Assembly: GCF_024228315.1 (NCBI RefSeq) | Contig: NZ_CP100454.1 | Coordinates: forward strand, 930,001 to 994,000 | From: Halomarina pelagica | Lineage (GTDB): Archaea; Halobacteriota; Halobacteria; Halobacteriales; Haloarculaceae | Direction: 5' to 3' | DNA: 64,000 nt | Shown here: positions 41,869-49,611 of the stretch, piece after piece | How the letters are laid out: every line of letters starts with the position of its first letter | Numbering within the stretch: the first letter of the stretch is position 1 | Made by a program: the position numbers and the translations under genes | The notes under the pieces: model-generated | What the model saw: the letters and a program-made list of their open reading frames with translations, nothing else | Database searches by the model: none | Told to the model about the DNA's origin: nothing

Positions 41869-42617
41869 GTCAGAACCCACTACTGCGCGTCGAGAACCTG
41901 CAGAAGTCGTACGGAGCGGAGGAGGTACTCAAGGACGTCAGCTTCGACATCGAGCGGCGCGACGTCGAGGTCATCATCGGCCCCAGCGGGAGCGGAAAGA
42001 GCACGCTCTTGCGCTGCGTGAACCGCCTCACCGAGTTCCAGGGCGGCGACGTCTACCTGGACGGGCAGTCGATCCTCGACATGGACGTGAACGACCTCCG
42101 CCGGCGCGTCGGGATGGTCTTCCAGGACATCAACCTCTTCGCGCACCTCACCGCCCGCGAGAACGTCTCGCTCGGCCCGCGTCGCGTCCTCGGCGTGGGT
42201 CGCGAGGAGGCGAACGCAACGGCTGACCGCTACCTCGCGCAGGTCGGGCTCTCGGACCAGGCCGACTCGTACCCGGCGGAACTCTCCGGCGGGCAGAAAC
42301 AGCGCGTCGGCATCGCCCGCGCGCTGGCGATGGATCCCGAACTCCTCCTGTTCGACGAGCCGACGAGCGCGCTCGACCCCGAACTCGTCGGCGAGGTGCT
42401 CGAGGTGATGCGCGACCTCGCCGAGGAGGGGATGACGATGCTCGTGGTCACCCACGAGATGGGGTTCGCCCGCCGGGCGGCCACGAACCTCATGTTCCTC
42501 GACGACGGGTACGTCGTCGAGCGCGGCCCGCCCGCCCAGTTGTTCGAGGCCCCCGAGCGCGACCGGACCGCCGAGTTCCTCCGGCGGTTGACGGCCCTCG
42601 AAGAGGGACCCGCATGA
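41865..42617 (+). CDS. Polar amino-acid ABC transporter, ATP-binding protein
   Basis: 250 residues from GTG 41865, overlapping the upstream permease by 4 bases. Walker A is GPSGSGKST, the Q-loop is GMVFQDINLFAHLTA, the signature is LSGGQKQRVGIARAL, Walker B is LLLFDEPTSALDPE and the H-loop is LVVTHEMGFARR. This is the GlnQ/ArtP class. It overlaps permease 2 by ATGA. Confidence 0.93.
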   Translation: MSQNPLLRVENLQKSYGAEEVLKDVSFDIERRDVEVIIGPSGSGKSTLLRCVNRLTEFQGGDVYLDGQSILDMDVNDLRRRVGMVFQDINLFAHLTARENVSLGPRRVLGVGREEANATADRYLAQVGLSDQADSYPAELSGGQKQRVGIARALAMDPELLLFDEPTSALDPELVGEVLEVMRDLAEEGMTMLVVTHEMGFARRAATNLMFLDDGYVVERGPPAQLFEAPERDRTAEFLRRLTALEEGPA

Positions 42618-43594
42618 GCGGCGTGGGCGGGGAGACCGTCACGCGGACGCGGGTCGGTCTCCCCTCCTGGCAGCGGATCGGCACGGCCGTCGGCGCGCTG
42701 TTCTGGGGGTGGCTGATCGTCCGCTGGATCGCGCTGTGGGCTGGCTACAGCCGGCCGTTCCTCCCGAGCGCGCCGTTCGTGCGCGCCGAGGAGGGGTTAC
42801 ACATCGACGCCGAGGTCATCGGATCGACGGGCGGACCGCTCGCGATCCCCGCGGACGTCGTCGCTGGCCTCCTGTCGTGGCTCGGCGACGTCGCCGGGTT
42901 CGTCGCCATCGCGGCCACGAGCCTGCCGGACCTGGCGGCCGGGGCGTGGCTGACCGTCGTCCTCACCGTCGCGAGCATCCTGCTCGGACTCCCCATCGCC
43001 GTCGCGCTGAGCGTCGCACGCATCTACGGCGGACCGGTCTCGCGCTCCCTGTCGCTCGGCTACATCGAACTCATCCGGGGGACGCCGCTGCTCGCTCAGC
43101 TGTTCGTCATCTACTACGGGCTGAATCTCTCGGCGTACTTCCAGACGTTCACCGCCGGTCCGCTCCCCGCCGCCGCCGTGTGGGTGGCCGTCGTCGGCTT
43201 CACGATCAACAGCGCGGCGTACCAGGCGGAGTACATCCGCGCGGCCGTCGAGTCCGTCGACGCCGGGCAGTTGACCGCCGCACGCGCCGTCGGCCTGTCG
43301 AAGCTGGACGGCATCCGCTACGTCGTCCTGCCCCAGGGCCTGCGCTACGCCATCCCGGGGTGGACGAACGAACTCGTCTACCTCATCAAGTACTCCTCGC
43401 TGGCGACGTTCATCGTCGTCCCCGAGCTGTTCACCAGGGCCGACGACATCGCCAGCGAGACGTTCCAGTACCAGGACGTCTTCCTGCTCGTCGCGCTGTT
43501 CTATCTCGCGCTGGTGCTCTCGGCGACGGTGTTCATGGACCGCGTCGAGCAGGCGGTGGCGATCCCCGGCGTGGGCGTTCGCGGCGGCCGCTGA
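42614..43594 (+). CDS. Polar amino-acid ABC transporter, permease 2
   Basis: 326 residues, longer than permease 1 because of an N-terminal region with an extra membrane helix and outer loop (IVRWIALWAGYSRPFLPSAP). The core has GAWLTVVLTVASILLGLPIA, LGYIELIRGTPLLAQLFVIY and the loop AARAVGLSKLDGIRYVVLPQ. It completes the binding protein, permease, ATPase, permease operon. Confidence 0.9.
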   Translation: MSGVGGETVTRTRVGLPSWQRIGTAVGALFWGWLIVRWIALWAGYSRPFLPSAPFVRAEEGLHIDAEVIGSTGGPLAIPADVVAGLLSWLGDVAGFVAIAATSLPDLAAGAWLTVVLTVASILLGLPIAVALSVARIYGGPVSRSLSLGYIELIRGTPLLAQLFVIYYGLNLSAYFQTFTAGPLPAAAVWVAVVGFTINSAAYQAEYIRAAVESVDAGQLTAARAVGLSKLDGIRYVVLPQGLRYAIPGWTNELVYLIKYSSLATFIVVPELFTRADDIASETFQYQDVFLLVALFYLALVLSATVFMDRVEQAVAIPGVGVRGGR

Positions 43595-43643
43595 GCGGCT
43601 CCGACGCCGAACGGTTTTTATCCACCCCCTCCGACGACGGTCC

Positions 43644-45317
43644 ATGGCACTCGAGAGCATCGACGCCGGCGTCTGGTCGCTCGTCCCGGCGCTGGTCGCC
43701 ATCAGTCTGGCGTGGTACACCCGCGATGCCCTCATCGGGCTGTTCCTGGGCGTGGCGAGCGCCGGCGTCGTCTACGGCGCGTTCGTCCCGAAGACGGTGG
43801 GCGTTCCCGCGGGGGTCCAGACGGGGCCGGTCGGGATCGCGCTGGGGGCGCTCTTCGGACTGAAGACCGTTCCCCAGCTCGTGGCGACGGCCCCGCTGTT
43901 CAGCGACGCGTGGTACGTCGAGAACGTCCTGATCGCGATCTTCGCCATCGGCGGCCTGATCGGATTGATGATCCGCGCGGGGGCGATCCAGGGGGTGCTG
44001 GAGGCGCTCGCCGCGCGGGCCGACTCGCCCGCCGACGCCGAGAAGGCCGCCTTCCTCGCCGGGATCGCCGTCCACATCGACGACTACTTCAACTGCCTCG
44101 TGGTCGGCTCGATGATGCGCCCGCTGACCGATCGCTACGACGTCTCGCGGGCAAAACTCGCCTACTACGTCGACTCGGCGGGGAGCCCCGCCGCCCGCCT
44201 CGCGTTCTACTCGACGTGGGGGGCGGCGATGATCGGCTTCATCGGCGCGGGACTGGTCGAGGCGCAGAAACAGGGCACCCTCCCCGGATCGATGGGGAGC
44301 TACGTCGAGGGGACCGGTGAATCCGCTTCGGCGGTCACCCGGGAGATCTGGCCGCTCTTCTTCAACACGCTCTTCACGGGTTTCTACTCGTGGATCGCGC
44401 TCGCCATCGCGGCACTGGTCGCCTGGCAGGTGTTCCCGAACCTGCGGGAGATGCACAGCGAGGAGCGACGCGCCCGGAACGGCGGGGGCGTCGTCGGCGA
44501 GGACCACGACCCGATGATCAGCGAGGAGATGGCCGCCTACGACATGTACGAGGGTGCGACGCCCGACTGGCGCAACTTCGCGTTCCCGATCCTCGTGATG
44601 ATCGCCGTCGGGCTCGGGGCGATGTTCTGGCGGGCGAATCCCGTGATCAGCGCCCCCCAGATGACACTCGCCGCCTCGCTCGCCGGGTACGAACTGTGGC
44701 TCCCGGCCGGCGGGAAGTGGTCGTTCGACATCGGCGGCGTCCACCTCGGCCTCGCCGCCACGGCCGCGATGATCGTCGCGTTCGTCGCGTACCGCCTCCA
44801 GGGGAACATCCCCTCTAACGACGACGCGACCGACGCGCTCATGCGGGGCTTCAAGGGGATCTTCCTCGCGGCGGTCATCCTCATGCTCGCGAGTTCGATC
44901 CAGAACGCCGTCACCACGCTCGGCATCTCGAACTTCGTCACCGACTGGTTCCGCGGCGTCCCGGCGTGGATCGTCCCCGTGAGCGTCTTCCTCGTCACCA
45001 GCTTCGTCAGCTTCTCCGACGGCAGTTCGTGGTCGACCTACGGCATCATGTTCCCCATCGCCATCCCCATCGCGTTCGCGAGCGGCGCGAACCTGCCGCT
45101 CGTGCTCGGGGCGGTCTTCTCGGGGGGCATCTTCGGCGACCACTCCTCGCCTATCTCCGACACCACGGTGCTCGCCTCCTCGACCAGCGGCAGCGACCAC
45201 ATGGTCCACGTCCGCACGCAGATCCCCTACGCGCTCGTCTCCGCGGGGATCGCCGCCCTCCTGTTTCTCCTGTTCGGGCTGCTGTTGCCCGAGGGGTTCC
45301 GGGTCATTCCCTACTAG
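43644..45317 (+). CDS. Na+/H+ antiporter, NhaC family
   Basis: 557 residues with about twelve or more membrane helices. Family features are WSLVPALVAISLAWYTRDAL, FLAGIAVHIDDYFNCLVVGS, GSPAARLAFYSTWGAAM, SFSDGSSWSTYGIMFPIAIP and FGDHSSPISDTTVLASSTSG, the last with the ion-site acid and hydroxyl residues. It exports sodium in exchange for protons or transports a related pair. A TATA box GGTTTTTATCC (43609-43619) lies 25 bases upstream, and a strong hairpin follows the stop. Confidence 0.92.
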   Translation: MALESIDAGVWSLVPALVAISLAWYTRDALIGLFLGVASAGVVYGAFVPKTVGVPAGVQTGPVGIALGALFGLKTVPQLVATAPLFSDAWYVENVLIAIFAIGGLIGLMIRAGAIQGVLEALAARADSPADAEKAAFLAGIAVHIDDYFNCLVVGSMMRPLTDRYDVSRAKLAYYVDSAGSPAARLAFYSTWGAAMIGFIGAGLVEAQKQGTLPGSMGSYVEGTGESASAVTREIWPLFFNTLFTGFYSWIALAIAALVAWQVFPNLREMHSEERRARNGGGVVGEDHDPMISEEMAAYDMYEGATPDWRNFAFPILVMIAVGLGAMFWRANPVISAPQMTLAASLAGYELWLPAGGKWSFDIGGVHLGLAATAAMIVAFVAYRLQGNIPSNDDATDALMRGFKGIFLAAVILMLASSIQNAVTTLGISNFVTDWFRGVPAWIVPVSVFLVTSFVSFSDGSSWSTYGIMFPIAIPIAFASGANLPLVLGAVFSGGIFGDHSSPISDTTVLASSTSGSDHMVHVRTQIPYALVSAGIAALLFLLFGLLLPEGFRVIPY

Positions 45318-45323
45318 ACCACC

Positions 45324-45363
45324 TTTTGCCGCGCGGGCGGCCGAAGGCCGCCCGCTGGCAAAA
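45324..45363. terminator. Long bidirectional terminator-like hairpin
   Basis: TTTTGCC (45324-45330) pairs with GGCAAAA (45357-45363), and inside it GCGGGCGGCC (45333-45342) pairs with GGCCGCCCGC (45346-45355) around GAA. The T-run on one side and A-run on the other make it work in either direction. It starts 7 bases after the antiporter stop. Confidence 0.65.
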
Positions 45364-45475
45364 TCTGGACCAAAACCCTTCCTCACCCCCTCAGTCGCTG
45401 CGCTCCTTCGGGGGTTCGTCGGTCCGCTCGCTCGGCTTCGCCTCACTCGCGGGTGCCGCGCTGGTGCCAGCGGTG
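45354..45475. repeat. Intergenic repeat element, copy R1
   Basis: It runs from GCTGGCAAAATCTGGACC through CCTCACCCCCTCAGTCGCTG to CTGGTGCCAGC. It matches R2 (45684-45805) in order and spacing over about 120 bp at roughly three quarters identity by eye. The ends GCTGG/CCAGC are inverted. No protein frame is credible. Confidence 0.6.
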
Positions 45476-45520
45476 ACCCTCTAAGTGCGTTCGGATCGCT
45501 CGGGCTGTCCGCCCGCGCCG

Positions 45521-45620
45521 TAGCTTTATATCCGAGAACGGGACCAGACCCCGTATGATGTGAGAGTCGTCGCGGGGCGCTCTGCGGTTGCGCGACGCCA
45601 CGCCCCGCGAACCCGATCTC
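45521..45620 (+). ncRNA. Candidate structured RNA, copy B
   Basis: A TATA box CTTTATAT (45524-45531) precedes CGAGAACGGGACCAG (45533-45547), a 13-base gap, TGAGAGTCG (45561-45569), the perfect stem CGCGGGGCG/CGCCCCGCG (45571-45579 with 45601-45609) and apical CTGCGGTTGCGCGACGCC (45582-45599). GAGA-TCG (45562-45569, one G bulged) can also pair with CGATCTC (45614-45620), closing an outer stem. TATA position predicts a start near 45555, just before the structure. All spacings equal those of copy A at 36641. Function unknown. Confidence 0.6.
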
Positions 45621-45683
45621 GCCCGCGGCGTCGCCTGCACGCCCACGGTTTACTGCGCTCACTCGTCGCTGCGCGCCTCGTTC

Positions 45684-45805
45684 GCTGGTAAAACCTGGAT
45701 CAAAACCGCGCCTCACCCCCTCAGTCGCTTCGCTCCTTCGAGGGTTCGGCGCGTCCGCTCGCTCGCCAGCGTCGCTGGCTCGCTCGCGGTACGACGCACC
45801 AGCAA
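45684..45805. repeat. Intergenic repeat element, copy R2
   Basis: GCTGGTAAAACCTGGATC, then CCTCACCCCCTCAGTCGCTT and TCCGCTCGCTCG, ending in GCACCAGC. It parallels R1 across its length, in the same orientation, with the candidate RNA between the two copies. Confidence 0.6.
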
Positions 45806-45919
45806 CCGGTACAGAGCGTCCGGATGCGGATACGCCGGTCGTCGGACTGCGGTCGAACGATCGGGGGCGGTCGTCGCTCGTGCGCAGCGCGACTCCGGCG
45901 TCGCTACCCGGACCCGGAG

Positions 45920-47413
45920 TCAGAAGAAGTCGTTCAGGCCGGACTGCTGGTCGCCCGCGTCGGCGTCAGCGTCGTCCTCCGACTCGTCCCCTCCGCCGCC
46001 GGACGGCGCTTGCCCGTCCCCGTCGGCCTCGACCGGTTCGTCCTCGTCGGCCTCGCTCTCGTCCCCCCCTTCCTCGCTCTCGCCTTCTCCCTCGTCGGGG
46101 GCGCTCGCCCGTCCGCCCTCGAACGCGCCGCCGGAGTGCTCCACGGCGGCGCGCTCGCGACGCTCCTCGGCCTCCTCGACGATCGACTTGACCTTCTTCG
46201 TGTCCTTGCCGCTGCCGGTGATGAACGCGACGTGTTCGGGTTCGAGGTCGTAGTGGGCGACCATCTCGACGGTGAGTTCGCGGTTCTTGCAGTGGTGGGT
46301 CATCGCCGCGAGGTAGGGCAGGACCTCGCGGCGGGCCGTCGAGATGCTCATGCCGCCCGCCTCGGCGACGTGTCGGGCGACGTAGTCGCGCTTGTCGCGG
46401 TTGGCCCGCGAGCGCCCGAGCTTCGACCAGTAGCTCGGCGGGCCGTAGCGCGTCCAGCCGCCCTTCGGCTCGGCGCGGGCGGCGGCGACGCCGGCGGTCA
46501 TGTTGTCGCTCGCGTAGCGCCAGAACGAGTAGTTCTGCGTGGCGCGCACCCGGCCGAGCCAGCGGTCCGCCGCCGCGAGCGCGCCGTAGGCGTCCGCGAG
46601 TTCCGCCCCGTGATAGTCCTTCGGGACGTTGTCCTCGATCCAGTTGATCGCGTCGTCGGGCGTCTCGTCCACGTCGTAGGAGAACTTCAACGCCCCCTCG
46701 GCGTCCTCCTCCTTGAACACGGCGTCGAGCAGGTCGAAGATGCCCTCCGTGCGGTCGCGCGAGCCGGTCACCACGTCCTCGCGGGTGAGCCGCTCGGCGG
46801 ACTCGGCGAGCGCCTGCAGGTCGTTGATCGCCCCGCGGAGGTCGCCGCTGTTGGCCTCGGCGATGGCATCGAGCGCGTCCTCGTCGTACTCGACGCCCTC
46901 GCGGCGACAGACGTCGCGCAGCACGGGGACGATCGACCGCGCGGAGACGTCGCGGAACTCGATCGTCTCGCACGCGCGCCGGAGCGCCTGGGACATGTCG
47001 TAGAACTCGTTGGCGATGAGCACGACCGGTTGCTCGGCCTCCTTGACGAGCGTCGTGACGGCGCGCGCGCCGCCCCGGTCCGCGTTCCCGTGGATGTTGT
47101 CCGCCTCGTCGAGAACGACCAGCTGGCGGCCGCTTCCGGTGAGCGACTGGTTCATCGCCGCGCCGCCCGCGTAGCGCTCGATGGCGTCCCTCGTGCGCTG
47201 GTCCGAGGCGTTGAGTTCGATGGTCGCCCAGCCCATGTCGTTCGCCAGCGCGTGCGCCGCCGAGGTCTTCCCGACGCCCGGCGACCCGTGGACGATGACC
47301 GCCTCCCGGTGGTCGTCCCACGTCTCCGCCCACTCCCGCAGCGCGTCGCGGGCCTTGTTGTTCCCGCGCACCTCCGCGAGCGTCGAAGGGCGGTACTTCT
47401 CCGTCCAATCCAT
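45920..47413 (-). CDS. rfcL: Replication factor C, large subunit
   Basis: 497 residues. It is the large subunit of the clamp loader that opens PCNA at primer ends. The AAA+ core has MDWTEKYRPSTLAEVRGN, Walker A VHGSPGVGKTSAAHA, Walker B VVLDEADNIHG and sensor-type FRDVSARSIVPVLRD. A helical collar follows, then a long Glu/Asp-rich tail (about 420-488). The last residues QSGLNDFF (490-497) form a PCNA-interacting QxxLxxFF box. Length and layout match haloarchaeal RfcL. Confidence 0.95.
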   Translation of the reverse strand: MDWTEKYRPSTLAEVRGNNKARDALREWAETWDDHREAVIVHGSPGVGKTSAAHALANDMGWATIELNASDQRTRDAIERYAGGAAMNQSLTGSGRQLVVLDEADNIHGNADRGGARAVTTLVKEAEQPVVLIANEFYDMSQALRRACETIEFRDVSARSIVPVLRDVCRREGVEYDEDALDAIAEANSGDLRGAINDLQALAESAERLTREDVVTGSRDRTEGIFDLLDAVFKEEDAEGALKFSYDVDETPDDAINWIEDNVPKDYHGAELADAYGALAAADRWLGRVRATQNYSFWRYASDNMTAGVAAARAEPKGGWTRYGPPSYWSKLGRSRANRDKRDYVARHVAEAGGMSISTARREVLPYLAAMTHHCKNRELTVEMVAHYDLEPEHVAFITGSGKDTKKVKSIVEEAEERRERAAVEHSGGAFEGGRASAPDEGEGESEEGGDESEADEDEPVEADGDGQAPSGGGGDESEDDADADAGDQQSGLNDFF

Positions 47414-47434
47414 TACTCGAACAGAGGCGAGTGC

Positions 47435-47457
47435 CGCGTTTAGTGGTTGCGGACCGT
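47435..47457. repeat. 23-bp repeat at the vapC 3' end
   Basis: CGCGTTTAGTGGTTGCGG plus ACCGT recurs at 48266-48288 with two changes, 831 bp away on the far side of vapBC. The vapC stop codon overlaps its right edge. Confidence 0.65.
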
Positions 47458-47831
47458 TATTCCTCGGCCACAGTCGTCAGGTCGAGGCGGGGAGTGAACC
47501 CCTCGTACGCGCCGTCGCTGGAGACGATGGTGTCGCCGTCCGACTCGACGAGGTGGAGCGCGTCGAAGGGCGTGACCCCGCGGTCCTCAACGTACGTTGC
47601 CGCCGCAACGACCGTATCAACGTCGCCGCGAACCTCCACGAGATGGGCAGCGTTGGTGACGACCCGTTCGGTGTCCCTGTCCTCCCGATACGCGACCAAG
47701 AGCAGTTCGATGAGCGTGAACTGCGATGTCCACAGCTCGTCACGATAGTTTCGATACACCGTCTCAGCAGCCTCGCCGAGCCAGTCTTCGTCTTTGATGA
47801 GGGCGAGGAGGAAATCGGTTTCCGCGTACAT
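47457..47831 (-). CDS. vapC: VapC-type PIN toxin
   Basis: 124 residues, a PIN ribonuclease. Likely metal acids are D6 (MYAETDFLLALIKDEDW), E42 (FTLIELLLVAYRED), D90 (TPFDALHLVESDGD) and D106 (SSDGAYEGF). VapC toxins cut tRNA, rRNA or mRNA. It follows the AbrB-type gene with stop and start adjacent (TGA, ATG). A decayed second vapC 3' end lies 0.8 kb away. Confidence 0.88.
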   Translation of the reverse strand: MYAETDFLLALIKDEDWLGEAAETVYRNYRDELWTSQFTLIELLLVAYREDRDTERVVTNAAHLVEVRGDVDTVVAAATYVEDRGVTPFDALHLVESDGDTIVSSDGAYEGFTPRLDLTTVAEE

Positions 47832-48062
47832 TCAGCGTCCGGCCTCGTCCAGCGCCGCCTCTCGTGCCCCCTCACGGAGTTCCTCGGCCGTCTTCTCCAC
47901 GTCCGCGAACTCGTCTCGGAGCGCGTCGAGCGGGTTTTCCGCGACCGGGATTAGCTTGATTCCGTCGTGAATCTGGACGATGTGGTAGCGGTCCCCGTAC
48001 CGCTCTCGCACCTCCTTCGGTAGCGTCAGGCGGCCCCGATCGTCGAGCGTCGCATCGGACAT
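47832..48062 (-). CDS. vapB: VapB-type AbrB/SpoVT antitoxin
   Basis: 76 residues. The swapped-hairpin AbrB motif is ATLDDRGRLTLPKEVRERYG followed by YHIVQIHDGIKLIPV, with a C-terminal helix (ALRDEFADVEKTAEELREGA) that would bind and neutralise VapC. Antitoxin first, toxin second with no gap is the standard order. The complex usually represses its own promoter. Confidence 0.88.
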   Translation of the reverse strand: MSDATLDDRGRLTLPKEVRERYGDRYHIVQIHDGIKLIPVAENPLDALRDEFADVEKTAEELREGAREAALDEAGR

Positions 48063-48265
48063 ACGCGAACGTACGGTGGGTAGAAATAAGAACGTTCCCC
48101 GCTTCCACGCACGTACCCATCAAGTAGTTTCCTCAGGCGCAGTTGGTCCATCGCGTCGTGAGTGAACCAGTTATTGAACAGTGCATTTGGGTCGTTACAC
48201 ACGATGTACACACGATTTTGCTAACGTCTCGGTCCAGTCTACCATTACCGGAGGGAGGTGCGAGG

Positions 48266-48288
48266 CGCGTTTAGTGGTCGCGGAGCGT
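48266..48288. repeat. 23-bp repeat inside the vapC remnant
   Basis: CGCGTTTAGTGGTCGCGG plus AGCGT matches 47435-47457 except at two bases. Here it overlaps the end of the decayed vapC frame. Confidence 0.6.
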
Positions 48289-48375
48289 CACCCCTCGAAC
48301 GCCGTCTTCGAGTCGAATCGGAGCGCGGACGTCCGCCGTCCCGTCGCTAAATGCGACGGTCTCTCCGTCCGACCC
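48271..48375 (-). pseudogene. Decayed C-terminus of a second vapC
   Basis: The minus-strand frame 48375-48271 reads GSDGETVAFSDGTADVRAPI, then RLEDGVRGVTLRDH and a stop. It aligns with the intact VapC end ESDGDTIVSSDGAYEGFTPR, LDLTTVAEE, including both SDG motifs. No start, catalytic N-terminus or antitoxin precedes it. The rest of 48063-48593 holds nothing else recognisable. It suggests an older vapC copy or a partial duplication. Confidence 0.55.
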
Positions 48376-48553
48376 ACGAGACGTACACGTCGAGCGGAAG
48401 CGCCGGACCGTTTCGCGCGTGGCCCCATCACCCATTCGAAAAATTACCATTCAGCGGGAATAAGTAATCATACCCTATACGTTCTGGGTTGAGACAATCG
48501 AGAATATGACGGGTTATTCAAACAACTATAATACGGATGACTGCCTGGCTGAC

Positions 48554-48586
48554 ATCACGCACGTGATAGCCATTATCACGCACTGA
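48554..48586 (+). promoter_or_regulatory. Three ATCACG half-sites before the 48594 gene
   Basis: ATCACG (48554) and CGTGAT (48562-48567) form a palindrome with a 2-base spacer. A further ATCACGCAC begins at 48575, 21 bp (two helical turns) from the first. The array ends about 10 bases before the ATG, so binding by the encoded winged-helix protein could silence its own gene. Confidence 0.5.
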
Positions 48587-48593
48587 ACGGGGC

Positions 48594-49517
48594 ATGAGTA
48601 ATTCACCGCACTCTCCAGGTACCGGACGCACGACGACGCCGTCGCCCATGCCGCGGGCGATGATACACCAGCAGATTCTGGACGCCGCCCGATCGCGTCC
48701 GGACGCGTCGATGGAGGAACTCGCGGCCGACGTGAGCGGTGCGTCGACGACCCTCGTCGAGCACGTCCTCGAGGAGTACGGCGATCCGGCGGAGCCACTC
48801 GCGGACGGCGAGAGCGACGACGAACTCGACGATGTGACGGACGACAGATACGATCCAGAGACAGATCACCCAGACGTTACCATGAGCAAGCCCGACGTTC
48901 GATCCACCGCTGACCCGGTGTCCGACCTCACACGCTTGAGCGAGAAACAGCGGGCGACCCTTCGCGCGATCTACGAGCACCCCGACGCGACCCAGCGAGA
49001 CCTCGCGGAGATGCTCGACGTGAGTCGAACGACGGTCAACCAGCGCGTCAACTCGATCGACGGGTTCGAGTGGGACAGCCGACGGACGTTCGTCGGGAGG
49101 ATATTCGACAACGGAGCGACGACCACCGAATCCGACGACCGCGCCGAGTCCGCTGAACCCACCGAATCCGACGAGTCCGTTGGATCCGACGAGCCCGACG
49201 AATCGGACGGATCACCCGACTCCGTAACCGCCGGAACCACGCGAGGGGACGGACCGACCGACTCCACCGACGCCGAGGCACTCGACGCGTCGCCCCTCGC
49301 GGAAGAACTCAGCGAGCAGGTCGAGGAACTCTCCCAGCGGGTGGCGGCACTCGAGGATCGACTCGCGGAACTGTCCGCCCCGCCTCGGTCCGCGTTCGCC
49401 GATCCGGCGCTCGTTCACAAGGTCGTACACGCCTGTATGACTTCCGAGCACGTCTCCGAGGACGAGGAGCTACGGATCATAGAGGAGGTGCTCGCCCCCC
49501 GCGGCGCTTCCGATTGA
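48594..49517 (+). CDS. Winged-helix DNA-binding protein with acidic linker and coiled coil
   Basis: 307 residues. An N-terminal helical segment (MIHQQILDAARSRPDASMEE ... STTLVEHVLEEYGDPAE) may be a first helix-turn-helix. Residues about 115-165 are a clear winged helix (LSEKQRATLRAIYEHPDATQ, AEMLDVSRTTVNQRVNSIDG). A long Asp/Glu/Ser linker leads to a coiled coil (ALAEELSEQVEELSQRVAAL type) and a C-terminal helix VHKVVHACMTSEHVSEDEEL. It looks like a dimeric transcription factor. No neighbour identifies its regulon. Confidence 0.75.
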   Translation: MSNSPHSPGTGRTTTPSPMPRAMIHQQILDAARSRPDASMEELAADVSGASTTLVEHVLEEYGDPAEPLADGESDDELDDVTDDRYDPETDHPDVTMSKPDVRSTADPVSDLTRLSEKQRATLRAIYEHPDATQRDLAEMLDVSRTTVNQRVNSIDGFEWDSRRTFVGRIFDNGATTTESDDRAESAEPTESDESVGSDEPDESDGSPDSVTAGTTRGDGPTDSTDAEALDASPLAEELSEQVEELSQRVAALEDRLAELSAPPRSAFADPALVHKVVHACMTSEHVSEDEELRIIEEVLAPRGASD

Positions 49518-49611
49518 CGAACCGCTTCCCGGATTCGCCGATTCTCCGATTCTGGGAACGTACTCCGGAAGCTATACCCCCACAGTCGCTACTCCCGTTC
49601 GTACAGTTACT

